A stretch of 64,000 nt of DNA, taken from NCBI RefSeq assembly GCF_964019385.1, contig NC_088650.1, forward strand, positions 26,977,466-27,041,465, written 5' to 3'. Position 1 is the first letter of the stretch, and each line of letters begins with the position of its first letter. Below are positions 9,753 through 18,012 of this stretch, in pieces. Source of the stretch: Sycon ciliatum (lineage: Eukaryota; Porifera; Calcarea; Leucosolenida; Sycettidae). A program made the translations under genes and the position numbers. The notes beneath the pieces were generated by a model, which was not told the DNA's origin, did no database searches, and saw only the letters and a list, made by a program, of their open reading frames with translations.

Positions 9753-10862
9753 ATGGCACAGAATCCTCAAGCTGCTGCTGCCGCTGCCGCTGCTGCTCCC
9801 GCTGCACCAGCTGTGGCTCCGGGTCAGGTTCCGGCTCCTCGACAGGCACCACTTGCTCGGCCGGTAGTTGTACCGCCGACGTTTGGGGGTGCCAGCCAAG
9901 ACGATTGGCACTGCTTCATCGCCAGGTTCGACGCAGCGTGCGTGGTCAATGGGTACCGGGATGCGGAAAGGCTGCAGTTTCTACCTTGTTGTTTCAAGGA
10001 GAGTGCTTTTACAACTTACCAGACCATTCTGGCGGCGCACCCGCAGTATACGTATGTAGAAATGTGCACCGAATTAGGGCTACGGTTCGCACCGCCACAG
10101 CAAAGTCGCCTCCTTGAGGCCGAGTTTCGAGCTCGCCTGAAACGATCCACTGAGTCCCAGGCCGAGTTCGCCGCAGCTCTTCAGCGCCTTGCGGCACGCG
10201 CCTTTCCAGGTCAACAGGGTCCGCTGTTAGATCGCCTGACGCTCAATCAATTTATTGACGGCCAGGTCAATAGTGACCTGCGCTTGCACATCAGGACATC
10301 CAGCCCTGCAGCCCTCGATGCCGCCGTTCGACGGGCGTACGAAGTTGCAGCGATCTTAGAGGTCGAGAATCGCCGCAGTCTTCCGGTTCCTACACCAGCC
10401 TGCGCTGCCCTGACCGCCTCTATGCCTCAGGCACACTCCGTAGGTCCACTCGCGGATCCGACTCCTACGTCCAGTGCCACCGTGGCCCACGTAGCTCCGA
10501 GTTCGACTTCGAGCTCCACCGACCCGCTCGTACTATCGTTGTTGAGCAAAATTTCGGACCAGCTAGCTGATCTACAGGTCTTCTCCGCAACCTCCGCTCC
10601 GTCGCCACGGGCGTATAGTGACGACACTCGAGCTCCACGCGGCCGTGGTCACAGCGTCTTCCCTCGAAGCGCGCCCATGTCGGGCCCAACTCGATTTCCT
10701 GGCAGCTCGAATCGTAACCCGCCTCCGTACAACGGCACAGGCCGCGGACTTTACGATGGCGCGCGGGATCGCGGGTGCTTCAATTGTGGCGATCCGGCAC
10801 ACTTCCGTCGTGATTGTCCCCACTCGACGCGTGGGGGTCGTCCGTCGGGAAACCGCTATTGA
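9753..10862 (+). CDS. Gag polyprotein
   Basis: I chose ATG 9753 (context ACCGAAAATGG, then an Ala/Pro-rich N-terminus) rather than an upstream in-frame ATG at 9687. The 369-residue product has a capsid-like region around FGGASQDDWHCFIARFDAAC and a zinc knuckle CFNCGDPAHFRRDC (CX2CX4HX4C, residues about 346-359), the standard RNA-binding motif. The last codons contain the GGGAAAC slippery site, so a fraction of ribosomes would continue into Pol. The stop is TGA at 10860-10862. Confidence 0.9.
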   Translation: MAQNPQAAAAAAAAAPAAPAVAPGQVPAPRQAPLARPVVVPPTFGGASQDDWHCFIARFDAACVVNGYRDAERLQFLPCCFKESAFTTYQTILAAHPQYTYVEMCTELGLRFAPPQQSRLLEAEFRARLKRSTESQAEFAAALQRLAARAFPGQQGPLLDRLTLNQFIDGQVNSDLRLHIRTSSPAALDAAVRRAYEVAAILEVENRRSLPVPTPACAALTASMPQAHSVGPLADPTPTSSATVAHVAPSSTSSSTDPLVLSLLSKISDQLADLQVFSATSAPSPRAYSDDTRAPRGRGHSVFPRSAPMSGPTRFPGSSNRNPPPYNGTGRGLYDGARDRGCFNCGDPAHFRRDCPHSTRGGRPSGNRY

Positions 10863-13800
10863 CTGGTGCTGCTCGGCAAGCTCCAGTCTTCGATACTAGT
10901 GTTCCTAGCTCGACTGTGCCGACTTGTACTGGTTGTGAATGTCGTCCCTGTTATTGTACTGTGGATGTGCGTTGCCCTACGTCTGCACCTGTGACTGTGT
11001 GTCCTGTTACGCATGTTCAGTCGTCTTCTGCAGTTTCTCCGTCTGTCTATGTTGCGGTTAGTCTCCAAGAGACGAAATGCCATGCTCTTGTTGACACTGG
11101 GTCTAGTGTTTCCCTTGTGTCTACTGCATTGTGGCGTAGTCTGTGCACGACCTCCTCTGTCCCTGTGTCTGCTGCTCCTGTTGTGTCTGGTGTGACGGGC
11201 CGTCCCCTCTCCACTACGGGTACCGTGTCCCTCTCTGTTTGTACACCCTCGTTCGTAGCTGTTCAGAATTTTATCGTTGCTGCTGATATCACGTCTGATG
11301 TAATCCTCGGTGCTGACTTCCTACAGCAGCACAATGTCCTGCTTGATTTCTCCCGGGCTCAGTTGGTCCTGGATGATGTTAAATTGCCGCTTGTACCCCT
11401 TCCACGTGTGCGTTCGCTTTCTGCTGCTGTTGCTGCCGCGCCCACACCAGCCCATGTTACGACTGTCGTGCCCGACCTGAGTGCTCCGACTGTTCCTGCT
11501 GCCGTCGCTGCCTCCGTACCTGCTGCCGTCCCTGCCTCCGTGCTTGCTGCTGCTGCTCCGCCTGCTGCTGCTGCCAATGCTGTTGAATCTCTGGTGTCTC
11601 GTGTTGCTTCCTCGTTCCGTGTGTTCATCACACAGTCTGTTTCAGTTCCGCCCTGTCATGAAGTTATTCTTCCGGTTGCCCCGTCGGTATGTGCTGCTGG
11701 CTCTCCTGCTGCTGATACTTCGTATCTAATCGAGCCCCTTGATTCGTTCTCAGAGAAACACCCGACATTGGATGTCGGAACGTCTGTCACGTCCCCGGAT
11801 AACTTGGTTATCAATGTGGTTAACCGTGGTACCACCCAGATTGCCTTGCATGCAAATACTCATATTGCTGTATGTGAACCTGTCCCTGAGTGTGCTGACA
11901 CTTGTGCTGCTGTTGATGATTCGCCGTTCATGCCGCCGCCGCCTGTCCCAGTAGAGAAGATTGATGCGTATATCGAAAAGAATTGTTGTCACCTGTCACC
12001 AACGGACCGTTCTACCTTGCGTGACCTTCTCCTGCAGTACCACGATGTATTTGCTCTTCATCCCGACGACCATGGGTACTGTGATCTTGCGCCACATAAG
12101 ATAGACACAGGTGATCATTCGCCTATTAAACAACAACCTTACCGTGTTCCATTCCGTCATCGTGAGCAGCTCCAGAATATTATCAATGACCTTCTGCAGA
12201 AAGGTGTCATTACTCCCTCTGCGAGCCCGTGGGCTTCGCCTGTTGTCCTCGTGCCTAAGAAAGATGGCTCTCTGCGTCTCTGTGTTGACTATCGCCGGCT
12301 CAACAAGATCACCACAGCTGATGCTTATCCTCTTCCTCGGGTCGACGATACCCTAGACGCGTTCTCTGGCTCTAAGGTATTCTCGACACTTGACCTTGCT
12401 AGTGGCTACTGGCAAATCGCAATCCACCCTCAAGACCAAGCTAAAACAGCCTTCGTGACGCCCCTTGGGTTGTACGAGTTCACGGTTCTTCCTATGGGTT
12501 GCTGCAATGGGCCTGCCACATTTCAGCGCTTGATGCAAACGATCCTAAATAATCTCCTTACCAGTCCTGATCCCGTCTGCCGTGTGTTTTTTGATGACAT
12601 TGGCCTTGGGTCAGCCACTGTTAGTCTTGGCTTGGATGGCCTCCGGTCCGTTTTCACGTGTCTTCGTCGGTACAATCTCAAGCTTCGGCTTGAGAAATGC
12701 GCTTTCCTGCAGCCCCGCACTAAGTTCCTTGGTGTGGACATCAGTGCCGATGGCCTTCACACCTCAGCTTCGAAGGTTCACGATATTGTTCACTGGCGTA
12801 CGCCGACATCCGTTCGTGAAGTGCGTGGTTTTCTCGGCCTCGCTGGGTATTACCGGAAATTTGTTCCGCACTTCGCGCAAGCTGCCGCCCCACTGGCCGC
12901 ACTCACTAAGAAAAATGCGAAGTTTTCCTGGGGTCCTGCTTGTCAGGCTGCTTTCTGTGTACTAAAAAAACGCCTCTCATCTGCGCCTGTGCTTGCTCAG
13001 CCTGACTACACGTCTGCCGCCGCTCCCTTCATCCTTGATGTGGATGCCAGTGATTTTGGTATGGGCGGTGTGCTCTCTCAGGTACAAGATGGCCATGAGT
13101 GTGTGATTTCCTACGGTAGTGCTATTCTCAACACCGCCCAACGTAACTACTCCACTACGGAGAAGGAACTCCTTGCATTTGTTCACTTCGCTGATGTGTT
13201 CCGCTACTACCTCGTTGGTCGAGCATTTGTTGTGCGCACTGATCATGCTGCTCTCAAATGGCTCCATTCGCTCAAGGAACCACGCGGTCGTCGTGCCCGT
13301 TGGTTAGAACAACTTGCTGAACTCGAGTTCACGGTTATTCATCGCCCTGGCCGTCAACATTGCAATGCCGATGCTCTGTCTCGCCGTCCTCCTGAGTCTG
13401 TTGCCGCCACTACCCGTCAGTCACCGCCTGACCAGTCGTCACCAGCCGCACCAGCAGCTCCTGCTCCTGCTTGTGATCCTGGCCCCACTGTACCGAAACC
13501 TGCACCTGACTCCTGGCTGCCGCGCTTTACTGCTGCTGAGCTGCTTGCTGCGCAAAAAGAGGATCCTGATGTGTCCATTGTGTTAGGCTGGCATGATTCT
13601 AGTCATGATGTGTTTAATTCTCCCCCTGCACACACATTAACTGCCTCTAGCCGTGCTGTTCGCCGCTATGCTTCTGAAATTCATTTGCTTTCCCTACGTG
13701 ATGGTGTTTTGTATCGCACAGACCCATCGGCTGATTCTGTTTTGCAATTAGCTGTTCCGTTCTCTTTCCAAGCTGATATCTTAGCTGCAGTGCACGCCGA

Positions 13801-15070
13801 TGTTAGTGGTGGTCATCTCGGTGCTACAAAGACCATTGACAAGGCCAAATGCCGTTTCTTCTGGCCAGGTATGTCAGCTGATTTGCGCACATTTGTAGCT
13901 AATTGCCAAGAGTGCATGTCCCGTAAGAGCGCTACGACTGGCCGAGCACCATTGCAGTCCATGCGAGCTGGCTTCCCTAACGAGATCGTAGCCATGGATC
14001 TCGTTGGACCACTGCCTACCAGTCGCCATGGCAACCGTTACCTACTGGTATGTAGTGACTACTTCTCACGTTGGCCTGAAGCGTACCCTCTACCCACTAT
14101 GACTGCTGCTGCCGTTGCGGATGTGTTCTTTCGGAACTGGATCTGTCGGTTTGGTGCCCCAGAACAACTCCACACCAATCAGGGCACACAATTTGAATCT
14201 GAACTCTTCAGTGAACTGTGTCGCCTCATGAATATCCGAAAGACTCGGACCACCGCGTATCATCCCCAGGGCGATGGGCTCGTGGAACGCCTCAACCGCA
14301 CCATAGTTTCAACGTTGCGAGTGTATGTAGCGGATCTGCCCACCTTCTGGGATCAGTATGTTTCAACCGTCCTGCTTGCATACCGTACAGCCAAGCATTC
14401 TTCTACTCAATTCACCCCAGCTCAGCTTATGTTTGGTCGCCAACTCCGTCTGCCTATCGACCTTGTCTATGGGTCACCCCCGACAGAGTTTGTGTCGCCC
14501 GCCGAATATATAACACAACTGTCCAAGTCCCTCCACCATAGCTTCGATACTGCCCGTCGTAATGATAATGCTGCGCACCACAGCCAGAAGGACCACTACG
14601 ACCTTCGTCAACGTGGCACTGCATTCCAAGTCGGTGATAGTGTGTGGCTCCTTGAACCTGGAATGCGTCGCAAACTCCAGCCACCGTGGACCGGACCATA
14701 CCGGATTGTCCATGTGTCGCCACCAACGTCATACGACATTCAATTGATCAACGAACCCTCCAGCACCAGTAAGCGTGTACATTTCAACCGCCTCAAGCTA
14801 CACGCCCGCTCAAACGCCAAGTCGTCAGTCTCTCAGTCCGGCCCAGATGTCCCGCTGTCTGAAGCGCCACTGGCTCCTACTTCTCCATGTCCGCCGCCTG
14901 TTCCGCTATTCTCCTGGCCTGATGCTGATGATGCCCCACCCCAACCTGTTCCTCCTCCGCCGCCGGTTTTGCTGCAGCCAGCACCACCAGCACCTGGTCC
15001 GCGTGCCCATCTGCACCGCAACGCCGGTCGTCCTGTTCGTTACAGGAACAACTATGTGTTCCCACAATGA
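10814..15070 (+). CDS. Pol polyprotein (PR-RT-RNase H-IN), reached by -1 frameshift
   Basis: The frame is open from 10814, but translation should enter it at the slippery site (10853). It has protease (ALVDTGSSVSLVS), reverse transcriptase (ASPVVLVPKKDGSLRLCVDY, FFDD catalytic box in CRVFFDDIGLGS, LGVDISADG), RNase H (FILDVDASDFGMGGVL, TEKELLAFVHFADVFRYYLV), integrase zinc finger (H..GGHLGATKT...C..C) and core. The core has the first Asp ([11 protein letters not shown]) and the final Glu (DGLVERLNRT), but the second catalytic position reads HTNQGTQFES. The usual residue is Asp (HTDQG); here the codon is AAT at 14177-14179. A GPY/F module (PPWTGPYRIVH) follows, then a Pro-rich tail. With this Asn, integration activity is probably lost although the frame is intact. 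Confidence 0.9.
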   Translation: MSPLDAWGSSVGKPLLTGAARQAPVFDTSVPSSTVPTCTGCECRPCYCTVDVRCPTSAPVTVCPVTHVQSSSAVSPSVYVAVSLQETKCHALVDTGSSVSLVSTALWRSLCTTSSVPVSAAPVVSGVTGRPLSTTGTVSLSVCTPSFVAVQNFIVAADITSDVILGADFLQQHNVLLDFSRAQLVLDDVKLPLVPLPRVRSLSAAVAAAPTPAHVTTVVPDLSAPTVPAAVAASVPAAVPASVLAAAAPPAAAANAVESLVSRVASSFRVFITQSVSVPPCHEVILPVAPSVCAAGSPAADTSYLIEPLDSFSEKHPTLDVGTSVTSPDNLVINVVNRGTTQIALHANTHIAVCEPVPECADTCAAVDDSPFMPPPPVPVEKIDAYIEKNCCHLSPTDRSTLRDLLLQYHDVFALHPDDHGYCDLAPHKIDTGDHSPIKQQPYRVPFRHREQLQNIINDLLQKGVITPSASPWASPVVLVPKKDGSLRLCVDYRRLNKITTADAYPLPRVDDTLDAFSGSKVFSTLDLASGYWQIAIHPQDQAKTAFVTPLGLYEFTVLPMGCCNGPATFQRLMQTILNNLLTSPDPVCRVFFDDIGLGSATVSLGLDGLRSVFTCLRRYNLKLRLEKCAFLQPRTKFLGVDISADGLHTSASKVHDIVHWRTPTSVREVRGFLGLAGYYRKFVPHFAQAAAPLAALTKKNAKFSWGPACQAAFCVLKKRLSSAPVLAQPDYTSAAAPFILDVDASDFGMGGVLSQVQDGHECVISYGSAILNTAQRNYSTTEKELLAFVHFADVFRYYLVGRAFVVRTDHAALKWLHSLKEPRGRRARWLEQLAELEFTVIHRPGRQHCNADALSRRPPESVAATTRQSPPDQSSPAAPAAPAPACDPGPTVPKPAPDSWLPRFTAAELLAAQKEDPDVSIVLGWHDSSHDVFNSPPAHTLTASSRAVRRYASEIHLLSLRDGVLYRTDPSADSVLQLAVPFSFQADILAAVHADVSGGHLGATKTIDKAKCRFFWPGMSADLRTFVANCQECMSRKSATTGRAPLQSMRAGFPNEIVAMDLVGPLPTSRHGNRYLLVCSDYFSRWPEAYPLPTMTAAAVADVFFRNWICRFGAPEQLHTNQGTQFESELFSELCRLMNIRKTRTTAYHPQGDGLVERLNRTIVSTLRVYVADLPTFWDQYVSTVLLAYRTAKHSSTQFTPAQLMFGRQLRLPIDLVYGSPPTEFVSPAEYITQLSKSLHHSFDTARRNDNAAHHSQKDHYDLRQRGTAFQVGDSVWLLEPGMRRKLQPPWTGPYRIVHVSPPTSYDIQLINEPSSTSKRVHFNRLKLHARSNAKSSVSQSGPDVPLSEAPLAPTSPCPPPVPLFSWPDADDAPPQPVPPPPPVLLQPAPPAPGPRAHLHRNAGRPVRYRNNYVFPQ
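10847..10853 (+). promoter_or_regulatory. -1 ribosomal frameshift site GGGAAAC
   Basis: The heptamer is phased G GGA AAC relative to Gag, the canonical X XXY YYZ arrangement. It lies 7 nt before the Gag stop, and shifting by -1 enters the long Pol frame exactly. A downstream pseudoknot or stem would be expected but I cannot fold it reliably by eye. Confidence 0.75.
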
Positions 15071-15239
15071 GTTCCAAACTCGCACTTGCCTTGCCTTTCT
15101 GCTCCACTCTGTTTCCATTGTGTGCTTGTGTATGATTTTCTTTTTCTTGCTGATGTATTTTGCTGCTTGAGCCTCGTTTAGGTCTACGTTAATTCTGTAT
15201 TATGTTCTTGTTTGTTTTCCGAGGACGGAAAATTATTTG

Positions 15240-15251
15240 AGGGGGGAGCAG
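15240..15251 (+). other. Polypurine tract
   Basis: GAGGGGGGAGCAG-type purine run directly precedes the 3' LTR and would prime plus-strand DNA synthesis. Confidence 0.75.
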
Positions 15252-15665
15252 TGTAGTAGACGGACTTCCCCCTACACAAATCACTATGTATTACTATGTA
15301 GCGTAGTAGACGGACTTCCCCCTACACAAATCACTATGTATTACTATGTATTGCACTATGCATTGCTGACACCATCAGATCCCTTGCTTTCATTCGCTAG
15401 CTAGCGCTCGGAGCTGTAACTGGCAATCTCGTACCATATATATAGATCCGTGTGTCAGTTGCCCAGCTCAGTTGTTGCAGAGTCCTTGCGTCCGTTGTTT
15501 CTGTCGTCTTCCCTTCACTTATTGAGTCTTTCAATATACTATAAGTAATTCTGTGTCACCTACGTTTGTCGTTCCGTGTGTGCAATATTGTTCCCTGAGA
15601 ATACTACCTGTGTTTTGCCGGAGAGACTGAACCAGTTTTGCCTTGTCACTCGGTCGCGTATTACA
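15252..15665 (+). repeat. 3' LTR (414 bp)
   Basis: It is identical to the 5' LTR over all 414 positions that I compared, offset by 6290 bp. It is followed by the target duplication CTCGG. Confidence 0.95.
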
Positions 15666-15670
15666 CTCGG

Positions 15671-15710
15671 CCTATATTTTCCATATAGACCTCGTCTTGG
15701 TCAAATATCC
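15671..15710. mobile_element. Right part of the palindromic element split by the retrotransposon
   Basis: This is the mirror image of 8882-8921, ending AATATCC followed by TA. See the left part. Confidence 0.7.
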
Positions 15711-15804
15711 TATACATATTCACAGGGGGGGGGATACATCTTACCAGAGCTCCACTGATGTATTGCATTCTATAGAGTGTGAACGTATTGCATCCAATAG
15801 AGTA

Positions 15805-16240
15805 GGGAGGTTCGCTCGACGTAATTACGTATGAAAATCCGTATGTCTTACACGCCGGGGAGCGAGGGCAGCTTTCATACGTAAATCTCTCTCTAAGAAT
15901 TTCCGTAGGAAAGCTCTTTCCTACGTTGGGTCCTCCGTAGGACTTTTTGAAAATATGTTTTCGCATTTTCCGCATTTGTCCATGGCAACGTTCAAGCCGC
16001 GCGAAACACAAGGTACACACACCGTACACCACGTGCAAAATAAGATGGAAAACGCGGTTTCGGTTCATGGTGCATGCCGTGGGCGCGTGCAGCCAACGCG
16101 TCTCCAAAGCAACAAGGCATGTTTAGCAGTCGTGGATAAATCACGTAGAGCGAAACCCAGCAGCTCTGATTCTTACGTATGAAAATTCCGTGCAGTTCCT
16201 ACGTTATTTTCATACGTAATTCCGTAGAGCGAAACTTCCC
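15805..16240. mobile_element. MITE with GGGAGGTTCGCT-type TIRs, TA duplication
   Basis: The left end (GGGAGGTTCGCTCGACGTAA) and the reverse complement of the right end (GGGAAGTTTCGCTCTACGGA) match over about 35 bp including a shared TTACGTATGAAAAT. TA flanks both sides (15803-15804, 16241-16242). The host sequence is a tandem repeat of GTGTGAACGTATTGCATCCA, so a copy of that repeat lies on each side. TACG(TA)-rich interior, no coding capacity. Confidence 0.75.
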
Positions 16241-17000
16241 TAGTGTGAACGTATTGCATCCAATCGAGTGTGAGCGCACGGCCTCTTTTACGGGCAAGAT
16301 AAAGTCATGTAGATGTATAATAAAAAATAGAGATACCATGAAAAGTAAATAGTTATTGCAGAGTTTTCCTGTTGTCTTGTGTGTTGTCCAGCAGCAGGGC
16401 GTTTTATGGCGTTTTCTCGCATGAACTCCTACCCCAGCAGTGCGGTACAGGCACCTATGGCGACTATGTAAGTCTTATATTTTGAGAGAGTTAGGAAAAT
16501 CCTCTTTTAATACGGGCAAAAACAAACACAGTGGGTTATGAACTCAGATGGGGAGCCAAGGAAAAATTGTAACATGAAAAAAACTTGTGCACTTGTACCC
16601 ACATTTTTCCCATGTTACAACGGATTATGTATGTAAGTCACATTGGTGTTGTCGCCTGCTTTTGGTGACGATCTACCTCTTCGCACTCGCCACACACCAA
16701 AAGGACTAGTAAATTGGTTGTTCTCTATTTCGAGAGAGACCTTTTCTAATGTACAGTGTGTGTAGTGTGTGCAGTATGCACAGTGCGTATAGGGTGTATG
16801 TATGGTGCTGAAGCTAGATGAAATTAGCACCTCAAGTGTCAGTTCGGTTGTGTACTTCCTCCGGAAACAAAAAAAACCTTTGCGACCTCGATCAACCTGT
16901 TGGTTTTTGTGAATTGAACTCCGGGGAATCAAGCAATGGTGACCACAAGTGAGACTCGAACGGTGCCGATTCCTTTTGTACAATAGTGCACATACTTTAA
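16241..17000. other. No gene recognised
   Basis: Apart from the flanking repeat copy at the left edge and a GTGTGTAGTGTGTGCAGTATG-like simple stretch near 16755-16800, nothing is recognisable. It is presumed intron of the RRM gene. Confidence 0.35.
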
Positions 17001-17601
17001 CCCTTTAAGAGCCGCCACATACTTGAATGCGTCGTAAACGACGCATTCAAATGCAAAACTTCAAAAGATCGTAACTCAGTCCAATCTCGCTCAAATCCAG
17101 TGATCGAAATATCCAGGGCGAAGAGAAAACTCTCACCTGTCGGGAGAAACAATCCGCAAAGCGCTGCGAGCAACGGTTCCTGAGATAAATCACTCGTAAG
17201 TTGAGCCGCGATCGCGGCAATTTCAAAAGCGCGCAGTGCGACTTTAGTATTGAGAATTTTGAGACTTTTCGTCACGCTGGTTTACTCAAATTAGCACGGG
17301 TTTCACTGTTGATATTGTCAAGAGTACACAGCGAAAAAATTGGAACTCCACGATCGAGTAAAATGAAATATCTGGAGCGGGACGCAATTGGACGCATTTG
17401 GGGCATTTTTCGTACTGTCGCTGCGATCTAGCGCTAGATAGACGGTGTGCTGGCTATCATGACCGACCTTATTCTCTTCCTCTCGCGGAGACCGTTCCAG
17501 GAAGCCCTAGATTGTGAGGATTGAGTGAGTAGAACTGAAGCTATGATCCAAGGAACACGAAAAATGCAGAATTTTGAAATTTTCCTGTGGCTCTTAAAGG
17601 A
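17001..17601. mobile_element. TTAA-flanked piggyBac-like MITE
   Basis: The left end CCCTTTAAGAGCC and the reverse complement of the right end (TCCTTTAAGAGCC) match, and TTAA flanks both sides (16997-17000, 17602-17605). TTAA duplication with CCCTTT-type ends is the piggyBac pattern. A related element lies at 31760-32374. A second inverted repeat (TTGAATGCGTCGT / ACGACGCATTCAA, 17023-17050) lies near the left end. No transposase frame. Confidence 0.7.
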
Positions 17602-17939
17602 TTAAAAACAAGTCCACGCACTAGGATGGTTGATAGATATGGTGATAAAGACACACCTGGCAATATGGTGTCTTCAACTGCATAATGCACTAGAATGTCG
17701 ATAGAGTACTCGTCAAAGTTGATGTTTCCGGATGAAGTAGTATGCTGTGATAGTCTCCATCCTGGGTGCCTGACTGGTGTTTTGCCTGATATTCATCGCT
17801 ACTCGGTAGCGCTACATCACCCAGCCGTACTGCTGAATCATCCGACAGTATCGCTTTCCTATACACTGCTGGCCGCGCGGAGTGCGGACAACTACAATGG
17901 TACCTGCTGGTACGTACACATGCACTGGATGGGCATTGT

Positions 17940-17944
17940 CTGCT

Positions 17945-17980
<36 letters not shown>

Positions 17981-17982
17981 CG
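17940..17982 (+). repeat. (GT)n microsatellite
   Basis: GT dinucleotides at about 17945-17977 pass into GTGC repeats, 30 nt before the acceptor of the next exon. Confidence 0.9.
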
Positions 17983-18012
17983 TGCGTGTCTGCCTGAATA
18001 TCTTGCCAACAG

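Larger units (their letters stand above)
8962..15665 (+). mobile_element. Complete Ty3/gypsy LTR retrotransposon, young
   Basis: Two 414-bp LTRs (8962-9375 and 15252-15665) are identical by line-by-line comparison, both TG...CA, and are flanked by the 5-bp duplication CTCGG (8957-8961 and 15666-15670). Internal parts are a tRNA-Leu-type primer site, Gag, a -1 frameshift site, Pol (PR-RT-RH-IN with GPY/F module) and a polypurine tract. LTR identity implies a very recent insertion. Both frames are open, but one integrase catalytic residue is changed (see Pol). Confidence 0.95.

Noticed and set aside
17750..17920. An exon linking the RRM exon to the Pro/Gln-rich exons
   Set aside because: A frame with LHHPAVLLNHP and a good donor (CTG|GTACGT) exists, but joining it to the next exon creates a TGA stop in the required phase, so I did not include it.
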